From Bacillota bacterium (lineage in GTDB: Bacteria > Bacillota > Clostridia > Acetivibrionales > JANLFN01), in the NCBI GenBank assembly GCA_030705825.1, contig JAUZPR010000013.1:1-42923 (forward strand): a stretch of DNA of 42,923 nt. The letters run 5' to 3'. The stretch's first letter is position 1, and every line of letters begins with the position of its first letter. The position numbers and the translations under genes are program-made. Below, piece after piece: positions 25,394-36,175 of the stretch. A model generated the notes under the pieces. That model saw only the letters and a list, made by a program, of their open reading frames with translations, ran no database searches and was not told where the DNA came from.

Positions 25394-25471
25394 AGTTAGG
25401 AGTTCATAGTTCAGGGTTCAGAGTTAAGTTTCTTAAAACTCCCAACCCCTAACTCTCAACTCTCAACTTTA
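25394..25471. repeat. Mirrored heptad-repeat element upstream of rplJ
   Basis: The cleanest member of the family. Five left-arm units are AGTTAGG AGTTCAT AGTTCAG, then GGTTCAG AGTTAAG (25394-25428). An 8-base spacer follows. Five right-arm units are AACTCCC AACCCCT, then AACTCTC AACTCTC, then AACTTTA (25437-25471). The arms are approximate complements. It lies after the L10-leader terminator and 9 bases before the AAGGAGGTG site of rplJ. Confidence 0.85.
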
Positions 25472-25496
25472 ATTTATAGAAGGAGGTGTTATTTAA

Positions 25497-26030
25497 GTGC
25501 CTAGTGAAAAGACGCTTCAAGCTAAAAAGGAAGTTGTAAATGAATTATCTGAAAAGATAAAAGCTGCTAAAGCTATGGTGCTGGCTGATTACAGAGGACT
25601 TACAGTTGAACAGGATACTGAACTGAGAAGTGCTTTGAGAAAAGCCGGTGTTGAATACAAGGTTGTAAAGAATACTTTGACCAGACTTGCAGCCAAGGAA
25701 AACGGTCTTGATGGACTTGACTCATTCCTTAACGGACCTACAGCTGTTGCAATGAGTGATACCGATCCTGTTGCTCCGGCAAAGGTTATTTCAGAATACG
25801 CTAAAAAGTATGAGAAATTGGAAATGAAGGTCGGTGTTGTTGAAGGCAAGATAATTGATGTAAACGAAATCAAAGCTCTTGCAGATCTGCCGCCAAGAGA
25901 GGTATTGATAGCAAAGGTTCTCGGCGGATTCAATGCTCCTATATCCGGTTTCGTAAATGTTTTGAACGGAAATATCAGAGGTCTTGTAGTTGCTTTGAAT
26001 GCAATTGCAGAACAGAAAGCAAATGCATAA
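25497..26030 (+). CDS. rplJ: 50S ribosomal protein L10
   Basis: L10 anchors L7/L12 dimers to the ribosome stalk. The 177-residue product has the N-terminal rRNA-binding domain (LSEKIKAAKAMVLADYRGLTVEQ; KVVKNTLTRLAAKE) and the C-terminal helix that docks L7/L12. The start is GTG 25497, with AAGGAGGTG 8 bases upstream. Upstream lie its promoter, the L10 leader and a heptad-repeat element; rplL follows after 75 bases. Confidence 0.97.
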   Translation: MPSEKTLQAKKEVVNELSEKIKAAKAMVLADYRGLTVEQDTELRSALRKAGVEYKVVKNTLTRLAAKENGLDGLDSFLNGPTAVAMSDTDPVAPAKVISEYAKKYEKLEMKVGVVEGKIIDVNEIKALADLPPREVLIAKVLGGFNAPISGFVNVLNGNIRGLVVALNAIAEQKANA

Positions 26031-26105
26031 CTGCTTGAATTAAAACAGCTATTATGAAAATTAAGTTTAAAAAATAAAATATTATTTACTTGGAGGTAAA
26101 TTAAA

Positions 26106-26492
26106 ATGGCTAGTGAAAAAGTTACTAAATTAATTGAAGATGTTAAGGTATTAACAGTATTGGAACTTTCAGAATTGGTAAAGGCTCTTGAAGAAGAATT
26201 CGGAGTATCAGCAGCAGCTCCGGTTGCAGTAGCAGCAGCTCCTGCAGCAGGTGGCGCAGCAGCAGCTCCTGTAGAAGAGAAGACAGAATTCAATGTATTA
26301 CTTAAAGAAGTTGGCGCAGACAAGATCAAGGTTATTAAAGTTGTTAGAGAAATAACCGGACTTGGACTTAAGGAAGCAAAAGACCTCGTTGACGGTGCAC
26401 CAAGCACAATCAAAGAAAACGTTTCCAAAGAAGATGCAGCTGCTATGGAAGCTAAATTTAAGGAAGTTGGAGCAACTGTTGAAATTAAATAA
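26106..26492 (+). CDS. rplL: 50S ribosomal protein L7/L12
   Basis: The acidic multi-copy stalk protein that recruits translational GTPases. The 128-residue product has the N-terminal dimerisation domain ([26 protein letters not shown]), an Ala/Pro hinge ([13 protein letters not shown], residues about 42-57) and the factor-binding C-domain ([24 protein letters not shown]). ATG 26106 follows TGGAGG at 8-base spacing. A strong terminator ends the unit. Confidence 0.98.
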   Translation: MASEKVTKLIEDVKVLTVLELSELVKALEEEFGVSAAAPVAVAAAPAAGGAAAAPVEEKTEFNVLLKEVGADKIKVIKVVREITGLGLKEAKDLVDGAPSTIKENVSKEDAAAMEAKFKEVGATVEIK

Positions 26493-26540
26493 TTTCTCGG
26501 CTTAAAGTTCCAAATCGATTTAAGGTTGAATTCAAATTTA

Positions 26541-26575
26541 AAAAAAGTCAGAGTTTAAAATACTCTGACTTTTTT
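26541..26575 (+). terminator. Intrinsic terminator of rplJ-rplL
   Basis: Perfect AAAAAAGTCAGAGT (26541-26554) and ACTCTGACTTTTTT (26562-26575) stem with a seven-base loop. Confidence 0.95.
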
Positions 26576-27178
26576 GCTTATAAAACTTGTAATTAAAAAC
26601 ACATTAAATTCCAAGGATTTTTTTAGTTGAGACCAATATTAAAACTTTGTTATAAAAAAAACAAAACCGTTGACAAGTTGCCCTCGGTATGTTAAAATTA
26701 TAAACTGCGTTATAATTTGGATACTATTGTATAATAATGAATCAGAAACGCCACAAAAGCTTTAATATAGCTTAATTATAACATAAGGGAATAATTAAGA
26801 CAATAAGTGTTAATAATATTTTAATAATTGTAAAATTTTCTAAATTTTATTATGTGCATATGTAGAATAAAATATACTTGTTGTAAATTTAGTAAAGTTT
26901 TATACATAAATAGCCGGGAAAAGGCTTTAGTTTTTTAATATCGAAAGGATTTTTGATGGTAAATTTTCAGGATTACTTTCTTTAATAATAGCAGATGTGA
27001 TTGAAGGTTAAACCGGTATACGGCAGAATTATTTATTGCTTTTTTACTGCTGCCAAAGATCGTTTCCGCCTTTAATTAAAATCTTCTTTCAATATATATT
27101 TAAAAGCTTTTACTTTTTGTAAGCAGACCATGAATTATTTGGATTTTATACGAAATATAACTTATGAGGTGATAATTA
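26576..27178 (+). other. Gene-free spacer and long leader ahead of rpoB
   Basis: About 600 bases, very AT-rich, with no credible open frame. It holds the rpoB promoter at 26670-26698, a second TATAAT at 26730-26735, a weak terminator-like hairpin TAGCC/GGCTTTA followed by six T (26907-26936), and a wide GGCAG/CTGCC dyad near 27023-27055. The predicted rpoB leader is about 470 bases. Confidence 0.6.
26670..26698 (+). promoter_or_regulatory. Promoter of rpoB-rpoC
   Basis: TTGACA (26670-26675), 17-base spacer, TAAAAT (26693-26698), with an extended TGT before the -10. Transcription should start near 26705. Confidence 0.75.
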
Positions 27179-30100
27179 ATGGTACATCCCGTACAATTGG
27201 GTAGAAACACCAGAATGAGCTATTCCAAGATTGAAGAAGTTCTTGACATGCCTAATTTGATTGAGGTCCAGAAGAATTCCTATAAATGGTTCCTTGAAGA
27301 AGGCCTTAGAGAAGTTTTCAGAGATGTTTCTCCAATAACTGACTACACGGGCAATCTTATACTTGATTTCTTCGATTATTCACTGGACGACAACCCAAAG
27401 TACAGTGTAGAGGAATGTAAGGAGAGAGACGCTACGTTTTCAGCTCCTCTAAAGGCAAAAGTGCGTCTAATTAATAAGGAGACCGGTGAAGTTAAGGAAC
27501 AGGAAATATTTATGGGTGATTTCCCGTTGATGACTGATAATGGTACCTTTATTATAAACGGAGCTGAAAGGGTTATCGTCAGCCAGCTTGTCAGATCGCC
27601 TGGAATATACTATTCCATGAAAATTGACAGGACAGGAGAAAAACTGTTTTCAAGCACTGTTATTCCTAACAGGGGTGCGTGGCTGGAATATGAAACCGAT
27701 TCCAACGATGTTTTGTCTGTAAGAATCGACAGAACAAGAAAACTTCCTATAACTGTACTTTTGAGAGCACTTGGTTATGGTACCGATACTGAAATCATAG
27801 ACCTTTTAGGTGACGATGAAAGAATAACGGCTACCATTCAAAAGGATAACGCTAAAACTACTGAAGAGGGCTTGCTTGAAATATATAAGAGATTAAGACC
27901 GGGCGAACCGCCTACAATTGACAGTGCACGCTCACTTATAAACAGCCTGTTCTTTGATCCGAAGAGATATGACCTCGCAAAAGTTGGAAGATTCAAGTTC
28001 AGCAAGAAACTTTCAATTGCGACAAGAATCAACGGGCAAAGAGCTGCAGAGAACATAGTAGATACATCTACAGGAGAAATAATTGTACCTGAAAATGAAA
28101 TTATCAGCAGGCAAAAAGCTGCAACAATACAGAATTCAGGTATAAATTCAGTATGGATTGTTTCTGCCGACGGAAAGAAAATAAAAGTAATAGGAAATAA
28201 TACAGTTGATATAAAAGCTTATGCCGATTTTGATGTAGCTGATATAGGAATAACCGAAAAGGTTAAATATGATGTTCTCATGAAAATTCTTGAAGAGAAC
28301 AAATCAGAAGCGGAATTAAAAAAGGCCTTGAAGGAAAATTTGGATGAGCTTGTTCCCAAATACATAACAGTTGAAGATATAATCTCGTCTATTAATTATA
28401 TCATTCACCTTGGCTATGGAGTTGGAAGTGTAGACGATATAGACCATCTGGGAAACAGAAGACTCCGTTCGGTAGGCGAGCTGCTGCAAAACCAGTTCAG
28501 AATAGGTCTTGCCAGAATGGAAAGAGTAGTAAGAGAAAGAATGACAATTCAGGACATTGATATAGTGACTCCGCAGGCATTGATCAATATCAGACCTGTA
28601 GCAGCTTCCATAAAAGAATTCTTTGGAAGCAGCCAGTTGTCACAATTCATGGATCAGACTAATCCTCTTGCAGAGCTTACTCACAAGAGAAGACTTAGTG
28701 CTTTGGGACCTGGAGGATTAAGCAGGGAAAGAGCCGGATTCGAAGTCAGAGACGTTCACCACTCGCATTATGGCCGTATGTGTCCTATAGAAACTCCTGA
28801 AGGACCTAACATAGGTCTTATCGGTTCATTAAGCACATATGCACGGATCAATGAATACGGCTTTATTGAAGCCCCGTACAGAAGGGTTGACAAAGAAAAT
28901 CGTCTTGTAACTGATGAAATAGTATATCTCACTGCAGACGAAGAGGATGATTATTTTGTTGCACAGGCAAATGAACCTCTTGATGAAAATGGTAAGTTCA
29001 AATCAAAGAAGGTTGCAGTAAGGTATAAGGAAGAAATTCTTGAAATTGAAAGCAATAGGGTAGACTTCATGGATGTATCGCCTAAGCAGCTGGTTTCAGT
29101 AGCTACGGCAATGATACCATTCCTCGAAAATGATGACGCAAACCGTGCCCTTATGGGTTCCAACATGCAGCGTCAGGCCGTACCACTGGTAAGAACCGAT
29201 GCTCCTATCATAGGAACTGGTATTGAATATAAGGCTGCAAAGGATTCAGGAGTTGTTGTTGTTGCTAAAAACGGCGGTATTGTAGACAAGGTTTCTGCAA
29301 GTGAGATAACTATTAAGACCGACAGCGGCAAAAAGGATGTATATAAACTTCTTAAATACCTTCGTTCCAACCAGGGTACTTGTATAAATCAAAGACCTAT
29401 TGTCAGGAAGAATGAAAGAATTGAGAAGGGTGATGTAATTGCCGACGGACCTTCGACAGACAATGGAGAAATAGCTCTCGGCAGAAACATTCTGATAGCA
29501 TTCATGACCTGGGAAGGTTACAACTACGAGGATGCTATCCTTATAAGTGAAAAGCTTGTTAAGGAAGACGTATTCACATCTATCCACATAGAGGAATATG
29601 AAGCCGAATCCAGGGATACAAAACTGGGACCTGAGGAAATAACAAGAGATATTCCAAATGTCAGTGAAGAATCCCTTAAGGACCTTGATGACAGAGGAAT
29701 TATAAGAATAGGTGCGGAAGTCCGTGCCGGAGATATTCTGGTAGGAAAGGTTACACCTAAAGGTGAAACCGAGCTTACCGCCGAAGAAAGGCTCTTACGT
29801 GCAATCTTTGGTGAAAAGGCCAGAGAAGTAAGAGATACGTCATTGAGAGTACCTCATGGTGAATCGGGTATTATTGTAGATGTCAAGGTGTTTACACGTG
29901 AGAATGGAGATGAGCTGCCTCCGGGAGTAAATCAGCTGGTCAGAGTTTATATCGCTCAGAAGAGAAAGATTTCTGTCGGTGACAAAATGGCTGGTAGACA
30001 TGGTAATAAGGGTGTTATTTCCAGAATACTTCCTGAAGAGGATATGCCGTTCCTGCCTGATGGTACGCCGCTTGAAATAGTATTGAATCCTCTGGGTGTT

Positions 30101-30916
30101 CCTTCACGTATGAATATCGGACAGGTGCTGGAAGTTCATCTTGGATATGCTGCAAAGGCTCTTGGATGGGAAATTGCTACACCTGTATTTGATGGAGCAA
30201 CAGAAGATGACATAGTTGAAACTCTGAAAAAAGCCGGACTTTCAGAAGACGGTAAAACAGTACTTTATGACGGGAGAACCGGAGATGCATTTGATAACAG
30301 GGTTACCGTAGGATACATGTATATCCTCAAACTGGCTCACCTTGTTGATGATAAGATCCATGCCCGTTCAACCGGACCATACTCTCTGGTTACACAGCAG
30401 CCTCTCGGAGGTAAAGCGCAGTTTGGTGGACAGAGATTCGGAGAAATGGAAGTTTGGGCTCTAGAGGCATACGGAGCTGCATATACGCTGCAGGAGATAC
30501 TTACTGTTAAATCCGATGATGTTGTGGGTAGGGTAAAGACATACGAAGCCATAGTAAAGGGTGAAAATGTGCCCGAACCAGGTATACCTGAGTCGTTCAA
30601 GGTTTTAATCAAGGAACTGCAGAGTCTGGCCCTGGATGTAAAGGTATACTCCGAGGAACAGGAAGAAATCGCAATCAAGGAATCTGTTGAGGATGAACTT
30701 GAAGAGCTCAATGTAAACATAGAGGGCAGAGAAGACGAAGGACCTCTTAATGATTATGACGAACTTGGTGAAGATACGATAGATGATGACCTCGAAATAG
30801 AAGATTTTGAACTTTCGGATCTGAGTACTGCAGATAATTTAGACGAAGGCCTTGTGGACGATCTGTTCTCTGATGAGGAAGAGTTCGACTCAGATGACTT
30901 CGATGACGAAATATAG
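27179..30916 (+). CDS. rpoB: DNA-directed RNA polymerase subunit beta
   Basis: The 1245-residue beta subunit forms half of the polymerase catalytic cleft. All conserved blocks are seen. The rifampicin pocket starts at Phe481 ([17 protein letters not shown]) and keeps Asp492, His502 and Ser507, the residues of a rifampicin-sensitive enzyme. [16 protein letters not shown], the fork block [11 protein letters not shown], the catalytic [13 protein letters not shown] and the C-terminal [24 protein letters not shown] follow. The last 65 or so residues form an extremely Asp/Glu-rich tail typical of Firmicutes. ATG 27179 follows GAGGTGAT. rpoC starts 18 bases after the stop. Confidence 0.98.
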   Translation: MVHPVQLGRNTRMSYSKIEEVLDMPNLIEVQKNSYKWFLEEGLREVFRDVSPITDYTGNLILDFFDYSLDDNPKYSVEECKERDATFSAPLKAKVRLINKETGEVKEQEIFMGDFPLMTDNGTFIINGAERVIVSQLVRSPGIYYSMKIDRTGEKLFSSTVIPNRGAWLEYETDSNDVLSVRIDRTRKLPITVLLRALGYGTDTEIIDLLGDDERITATIQKDNAKTTEEGLLEIYKRLRPGEPPTIDSARSLINSLFFDPKRYDLAKVGRFKFSKKLSIATRINGQRAAENIVDTSTGEIIVPENEIISRQKAATIQNSGINSVWIVSADGKKIKVIGNNTVDIKAYADFDVADIGITEKVKYDVLMKILEENKSEAELKKALKENLDELVPKYITVEDIISSINYIIHLGYGVGSVDDIDHLGNRRLRSVGELLQNQFRIGLARMERVVRERMTIQDIDIVTPQALINIRPVAASIKEFFGSSQLSQFMDQTNPLAELTHKRRLSALGPGGLSRERAGFEVRDVHHSHYGRMCPIETPEGPNIGLIGSLSTYARINEYGFIEAPYRRVDKENRLVTDEIVYLTADEEDDYFVAQANEPLDENGKFKSKKVAVRYKEEILEIESNRVDFMDVSPKQLVSVATAMIPFLENDDANRALMGSNMQRQAVPLVRTDAPIIGTGIEYKAAKDSGVVVVAKNGGIVDKVSASEITIKTDSGKKDVYKLLKYLRSNQGTCINQRPIVRKNERIEKGDVIADGPSTDNGEIALGRNILIAFMTWEGYNYEDAILISEKLVKEDVFTSIHIEEYEAESRDTKLGPEEITRDIPNVSEESLKDLDDRGIIRIGAEVRAGDILVGKVTPKGETELTAEERLLRAIFGEKAREVRDTSLRVPHGESGIIVDVKVFTRENGDELPPGVNQLVRVYIAQKRKISVGDKMAGRHGNKGVISRILPEEDMPFLPDGTPLEIVLNPLGVPSRMNIGQVLEVHLGYAAKALGWEIATPVFDGATEDDIVETLKKAGLSEDGKTVLYDGRTGDAFDNRVTVGYMYILKLAHLVDDKIHARSTGPYSLVTQQPLGGKAQFGGQRFGEMEVWALEAYGAAYTLQEILTVKSDDVVGRVKTYEAIVKGENVPEPGIPESFKVLIKELQSLALDVKVYSEEQEEIAIKESVEDELEELNVNIEGREDEGPLNDYDELGEDTIDDDLEIEDFELSDLSTADNLDEGLVDDLFSDEEEFDSDDFDDEI

Positions 30917-30933
30917 GAAGGGGAGATTAAGCT

Positions 30934-33900
30934 ATGTTTGAACTCAATAATTTTGACTCAATGAGAATTGGTTTAGCATCTCCGGAAAAAATAAGAGAAT
31001 GGTCAAGAGGTGAAGTAAAAAAGCCCGAGACTATTAACTATAGAACCTTAAAGCCTGAAAGGGACGGTCTTTTCTGCGAGAGAATATTCGGACCCCAGAA
31101 GGACTGGGAATGTCACTGCGGAAAGTATAAAAGGATAAGATATAAGGGAATAGTCTGTGACAGGTGCGGCGTTGAAGTTACCCGTTCCAAGGTAAGAAGG
31201 GAAAGAATGGGTCATATAGAGCTTGCAGCTCCTGTTTCACATATCTGGTATTTCAAGGGAATACCCAGCAGAATGGGACTCATACTGGATATGTCCCCAA
31301 GAAACCTTGAAAAGATACTGTACTTTGCATCCTATGTTGTTATAGATCCGGGACAGACCCCGCTTTCAAAGAAACAGCTGCTCTCTGAGAAGGAATACAG
31401 GGACAGTGTTGAGAAATTCGGACATAAGTTCAAAGCCGGCATGGGTGCTGAGGCTATAAAAGAACTTCTGATGGAAATTGACCTTGAGAAGCTTTCAAAA
31501 GAAATGAGATCTGAAGCAAATGACTCCACAGGTCAGAAAAAAATCAGAACAATAAAGAGACTGGAAGTTGTAGAAGCATTCAGACTTTCAGGAAACAGAC
31601 CCGATTGGATGATACTTGATGTAGTACCTGTAATTCCACCGGAACTCCGCCCTATGGTACAGCTGGATGGAGGCAGGTTTGCCACTTCAGATTTAAATGA
31701 CCTTTACAGAAGAGTTATAAATAGAAACAACCGTCTAAAGAGACTGCTGGATCTTGGTGCTCCTGACATAATTGTAAGAAACGAAAAAAGAATGCTCCAG
31801 GAAGCAGTAGATGCACTTATTGACAACGGCAGAAGAGGAAGACCTGTAACAGGACCTGGAAACAGGCCGTTAAAGTCCCTCTCTGACATGCTTAAAGGTA
31901 AGCAGGGACGTTTCAGACAGAACCTCCTAGGTAAACGTGTTGACTATTCCGGCCGTTCGGTTATAGTTGTAGGTCCTGAACTCAAGATATATCAGTGCGG
32001 TCTTCCAAAGGAAATGGCTTTGGAATTGTTCAAGCCTTTTGTAATGAAAAAACTTGTAAATGACGGACTCGCCCATAATATAAAGAGCGCAAAGAGAATG
32101 GTTGAAAGAGTAAGAAACGAAGTCTGGGATGTGCTCGAAGAAGTTATCAAAGAGCATCCTGTTCTGCTGAACCGTGCTCCAACACTTCACAGACTTGGTA
32201 TTCAGGCATTTGAACCTGTACTTGTAGAAGGCAGAGCTATTAAGCTGCATCCACTGGTTTGTACAGCTTACAACGCCGACTTCGACGGTGACCAGATGGC
32301 CGTACACGTACCGCTGTCCGCAGAAGCACAGGCAGAAGCCAGATTCCTTATGCTTTCTGCAAATAACCTGTTGAAACCGCAGGACGGAAAACCGGTTACT
32401 GTTCCTACACAGGATATGGTACTCGGAAGTTATTACCTAACAATAGAGAAAAGCGGAGAGCCGGGTGAAGGAAAAGTATTCGGATCCATGGATGAAGTTA
32501 TAATGGCTTATTCAAATGGTTATCTTGGGCTTCATGCTCCTATCAAGGTTAGAATGACCAAGGAACAGGACGGAAAGCCGATCACCAAGCTGGCTGACGT
32601 AACTGCAGGCAAAATGCTGTTCAACGAAGCTATTCCACAGGATCTCGGTTTCGTAGACAGATCCAATCCAGATAACCTTTTCAAGCTGGAAATTGACTTC
32701 CTTGTCGACAGAAAAGGTCTTGGTAAGATCATAGATAAATGTATAAAAGCACATGGAACGACTGAAACTGCTATCCTGCTGGATAAAATCAAAGCACTGG
32801 GCTTCAAATATTCTACCAGGGGAGCAATTACAATCAGCGTTTCCGACATGGTAATTCCTGAAGTCAAAAAACGTTACCTGATGGAAACTGAAGAAAGAAT
32901 CGAGAATATAATCAAACAGTATAAGAGAGGACTTATATCTGACGAAGAAAGATACAATTCAGTTATATCGGCTTGGACCGAAACAGTAGAAAATATTACT
33001 ACCGCTCTTATGGATAACCTTGACAGATACAATCCGGTTTACATGATGGCACACTCCGGAGCGAGAGGTAACGTAAACCAGATAAGACAGCTGGCAGGTA
33101 TGAGAGGACTTATGGCTGATACCTCAGGTAAAACCATTGAGATTCCTATAAAGGCAAATTTCCGTGAAGGTTTGAACGTTTTGGAATACTTCATATCAAC
33201 TCATGGAGCCAGAAAAGGTCTTGCCGATACGGCACTTAGAACTGCAGACTCCGGTTACCTTACAAGAAGGCTTGTTGATGTAAGTCAGGATGTTATTGTA
33301 AGAGAACTGGATTGTGGTACCAAAAGGGGTATTGAGGTTGTAGATATAAAGGATGGCAGTGAAGTAATCGAAAGCTTTGCTGAAAGGCTTGTCGGAAGAT
33401 ATCCTGCAGAGCCTATTGTAAATCCGGCAACCGGCGAAGTTATAATAGGAACTGACAGAATGATCAGGGATAACGATGCAGATAAAATTATGAAGGCAGG
33501 CTTGAAAAAAGCAAAAATAAGATCAATACTTACATGCCATGCAGAATTCGGAGTTTGTGCAAAATGCTATGGTGCAAATCTTGCCACAGGCGGGGATGTA
33601 AATATAGGTGAAGCAGTAGGAATAATTGCCGCACAGTCCATAGGTGAACCTGGTACACAGCTTACAATGAGAACATTCCATACCGGAGGTGTTGCAGGAG
33701 ACGATATCACACAGGGTCTCCCAAGGGTAGAGGAATTGTTTGAAGCAAGAAAGCCAAAGGGACTTGCAATTATTTCTGAAATAAAGGGTACCGTTAAAAT
33801 AAGCGATACTAAAAAGAAGAGAGAAGTAATCATAACATCCGATGAAGGCGATGCCAGAACCTACCAGATACCATACGGCTCCAGAATAAAGGTTATCGAG

Positions 33901-34431
33901 GGAGATGTAGTTGAAGCCGGTGACGAACTCACCGAAGGTTCGGTCAACCCTCACGATATCCTGAAAATAAAGGGTATAAACGGTGTTCAGGCTTACCTCC
34001 TTCAGGAAGTGCAAAGAGTTTACCGACTCCAGGGTGTTGATATAAACGACAAGCATATAGAAGTTATAGTTAGACAGATGCTAAGAAAAGTAAAGATAGA
34101 AGATGCCGGCGATACAAATCTCCTTCCAGGCGGTCTTGTGGATATGTACGATTTCGAGGCTGAGAATGCCAAAGCAACTGCAGAAGGTTTAAGACCTGCA
34201 ACAGGAAAGAGATCGCTGCTTGGAATTACAAAGGCATCACTTGCCACAGAATCATTCCTTTCTGCAGCGTCCTTCCAGGAAACAACAAGAGTTCTGACCG
34301 AAGCTGCTATTAAAGGAAAAATAGATCCGCTGGTAGGTTTGAAGGAAAATGTCATTATCGGTAAGCTGATACCTGCCGGTACAGGAATGAGCAGATATAA
34401 AGATATATCAATCAGTACGGTAGTAGAATAA
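30934..34431 (+). CDS. rpoC: DNA-directed RNA polymerase subunit beta'
   Basis: The 1165-residue beta' subunit holds the catalytic magnesium motif [12 protein letters not shown] (Asp449, Asp451, Asp453). The N-terminal zinc site is Cys60, Cys62, Cys75 and Cys78 in [20 protein letters not shown]. The second zinc site lies in CGTKRG and [11 protein letters not shown], and the trigger loop in [17 protein letters not shown]. Length fits the compact Firmicutes form without large insertions. The ATG at 30934 follows GGAAGGGG. It ends at a strong terminator. Confidence 0.98.
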   Translation: MFELNNFDSMRIGLASPEKIREWSRGEVKKPETINYRTLKPERDGLFCERIFGPQKDWECHCGKYKRIRYKGIVCDRCGVEVTRSKVRRERMGHIELAAPVSHIWYFKGIPSRMGLILDMSPRNLEKILYFASYVVIDPGQTPLSKKQLLSEKEYRDSVEKFGHKFKAGMGAEAIKELLMEIDLEKLSKEMRSEANDSTGQKKIRTIKRLEVVEAFRLSGNRPDWMILDVVPVIPPELRPMVQLDGGRFATSDLNDLYRRVINRNNRLKRLLDLGAPDIIVRNEKRMLQEAVDALIDNGRRGRPVTGPGNRPLKSLSDMLKGKQGRFRQNLLGKRVDYSGRSVIVVGPELKIYQCGLPKEMALELFKPFVMKKLVNDGLAHNIKSAKRMVERVRNEVWDVLEEVIKEHPVLLNRAPTLHRLGIQAFEPVLVEGRAIKLHPLVCTAYNADFDGDQMAVHVPLSAEAQAEARFLMLSANNLLKPQDGKPVTVPTQDMVLGSYYLTIEKSGEPGEGKVFGSMDEVIMAYSNGYLGLHAPIKVRMTKEQDGKPITKLADVTAGKMLFNEAIPQDLGFVDRSNPDNLFKLEIDFLVDRKGLGKIIDKCIKAHGTTETAILLDKIKALGFKYSTRGAITISVSDMVIPEVKKRYLMETEERIENIIKQYKRGLISDEERYNSVISAWTETVENITTALMDNLDRYNPVYMMAHSGARGNVNQIRQLAGMRGLMADTSGKTIEIPIKANFREGLNVLEYFISTHGARKGLADTALRTADSGYLTRRLVDVSQDVIVRELDCGTKRGIEVVDIKDGSEVIESFAERLVGRYPAEPIVNPATGEVIIGTDRMIRDNDADKIMKAGLKKAKIRSILTCHAEFGVCAKCYGANLATGGDVNIGEAVGIIAAQSIGEPGTQLTMRTFHTGGVAGDDITQGLPRVEELFEARKPKGLAIISEIKGTVKISDTKKKREVIITSDEGDARTYQIPYGSRIKVIEGDVVEAGDELTEGSVNPHDILKIKGINGVQAYLLQEVQRVYRLQGVDINDKHIEVIVRQMLRKVKIEDAGDTNLLPGGLVDMYDFEAENAKATAEGLRPATGKRSLLGITKASLATESFLSAASFQETTRVLTEAAIKGKIDPLVGLKENVIIGKLIPAGTGMSRYKDISISTVVE

Positions 34432-34472
34432 AAAACAAGGGTTTGCCGTACCAACGGCAGACCCTTGTTTTT
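34431..34472 (+). terminator. Intrinsic terminator of rpoB-rpoC
   Basis: A long stem of ACAAGGGT and ACCCTTGT enclosing TGCCGT/ACGGCA with a four-base loop, followed by five T. Confidence 0.95.
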
Positions 34473-34514
34473 CATGAGCAGTTTATACTGATTGTTTATA
34501 AAACCCGTGAAGTC

Positions 34515-34544
34515 TTGACAAAGCAAAGCTGCGGATGATAAAAT
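34515..34544 (+). promoter_or_regulatory. Promoter of ybxF and the rpsL cluster
   Basis: TTGACA (34515-34520), 18-base spacer, TAAAAT (34539-34544) with extended TGA. The element resembles the rpoB promoter, which may place both under similar growth control. Confidence 0.72.
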
Positions 34545-34588
34545 ATTTCAGTGCGTAATTTGGAATGATTATTCCAGGGGTGAAAATT

Positions 34589-34831
34589 TTGCTTGATAGT
34601 TTAAAGAATAGAAACAAAACTATTGGTGTTAAGCAGACCCTTAGGGCTGCTGAGGATGGTTTGGCAGCTTCGGTGTTTATCGCAGCAGATGCTGACCCAA
34701 AGGTGGTTTCTAAGCTTAAGGAAATTTGTGAGACAAGTAAGATAGAAATAATCTATGCAGAAAATATGAAAGTACTGGGGAAAGCATGCGGTATAGATGT
34801 TGGCGCAGCTGCTGCCGCAGTGCTCAAATAA
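34589..34831 (+). CDS. L7Ae-family K-turn-binding ribosomal protein (YbxF type)
   Basis: An 80-residue L7Ae/L30e-fold protein. The family signature is KTIGVKQTLRAAEDG at the N-terminus and LGKACGIDVGAAAAAVL at the C-terminus, the helix and loop that grip kink-turn RNA. In Bacillus the homologue YbxF (rplGB) lies at the same place, between rpoC and rpsL, and binds ribosomes and K-turns. The start is TTG 34589 with AGGGGTGA about 5 bases upstream; the upstream ATG 34565 would lack a site. A heptad-repeat element follows directly. Confidence 0.93.
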   Translation: MLDSLKNRNKTIGVKQTLRAAEDGLAASVFIAADADPKVVSKLKEICETSKIEIIYAENMKVLGKACGIDVGAAAAAVLK

Positions 34832-34890
34832 ATTGCTAATTACCTATTGGCATGACAATTATATTGTCAATTGTCAATTTTTAATTGTAT
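34832..34890. repeat. Heptad-repeat element between ybxF and rpsL
   Basis: Eight 7-base units with one 3-base interruption: ATTGCTA ATTACCT ATTGGCA; TGACAAT, TAT; ATTGTCA ATTGTCA; ATTTTTA ATTGTAT. Only TGACAAT with ATTGTCA is mirrored, giving a perfect hairpin at 34853-34869. TTGTCA (34864-34869) with TATATT (34888-34893) at 18 bases could act as a promoter. Confidence 0.75.
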
Positions 34891-34918
34891 ATTTTGTTGA
34901 TGGGAGGTGAAGAAAAGG

Positions 34919-35347
34919 ATGCCGACATTTAATCAGTTGGTAAGAAAAGGTAGAGAAGTTACTGAGAAAAAGTCTACTGCTCCTGCATTACAGAAGGGTT
35001 TAAACTCCCTTAAAAAACAGCCTGTTGATTTAAGCAGCCCGCAGAAGCGTGGAGTTTGTACCGTAGTTAAAACAACTACTCCAAAGAAGCCTAACTCAGC
35101 TTTGAGAAAGGTTGCAAGGGTACGTTTGACAAACGGTATCGAAGTAACAGCCTACATTCCAGGTATAGGACACAACCTGCAGGAACATAGTGTTGTTCTT
35201 ATAAGGGGAGGTAGGGTTAAGGACCTGCCTGGCGTAAGGTATCATATCATAAGAGGAACTCTTGATACAGCAGGTGTTGCAAAAAGAATGCAGAGTCGTT
35301 CCAAATATGGTGCTAAAAGGCCAAAGGCCGGTGCAGTTAAGAAGTAA
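34919..35347 (+). CDS. rpsL: 30S ribosomal protein S12
   Basis: S12 guards decoding fidelity near the A site. The 142-residue product has [12 protein letters not shown], the decoding loop [13 protein letters not shown] (lysines 56-57, the streptomycin-sensitive state) and [16 protein letters not shown]. It carries the internal extension seen in Firmicutes (about residues 13-40). ATG 34919 follows GGGAGGTGA at 8-base spacing; a GTG 12 bases upstream is rejected. rpsG follows after 184 bases of structured spacer. Confidence 0.97.
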   Translation: MPTFNQLVRKGREVTEKKSTAPALQKGLNSLKKQPVDLSSPQKRGVCTVVKTTTPKKPNSALRKVARVRLTNGIEVTAYIPGIGHNLQEHSVVLIRGGRVKDLPGVRYHIIRGTLDTAGVAKRMQSRSKYGAKRPKAGAVKK

Positions 35348-35349
35348 GC

Positions 35350-36002
<653 letters not shown>

Positions 36003-36007
36003 TATAA

Positions 36008-36142
36008 ATTGACAATTGAGAATGGAGAATTGATAATTAGCTAATATTAATTCAATAATCCATTTTTATAAAATTGTCACAATAAAATATTTTAAAACGA
36101 GTTAGTAATTCTCAATTGTCAATTCTCAATTGTCAATTGAAA
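36008..36142. repeat. Mirrored heptad-repeat element between rpsG and fusA
   Basis: Left arm: ATTGACA ATTGAGA, then ATGGAGA ATTGATA (36008-36035). Right arm: ATTCTCA ATTGTCA twice in tandem, then ATTGAAA (36108-36142). AATTGACAATTGAGAAT (36007-36023) is the perfect 17-base complement of both 36108-36124 and 36122-36138. TTGACA (36009-36014) and GATAAT (36032-36037) inside the left arm are 17 bases apart and could be a promoter. The element ends about 20 bases before the AAAGGAGG of fusA. Confidence 0.85.
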
Positions 36143-36175
36143 TACGACTATCGTGACACGAAAGGAGGAAGTAAA

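Noticed and set aside
25589-26428. Minus-strand open frame across rplJ and rplL
   Set aside because: The product is Ser/Ala/Thr-rich antisense of two ribosomal protein genes; no ribosome site.
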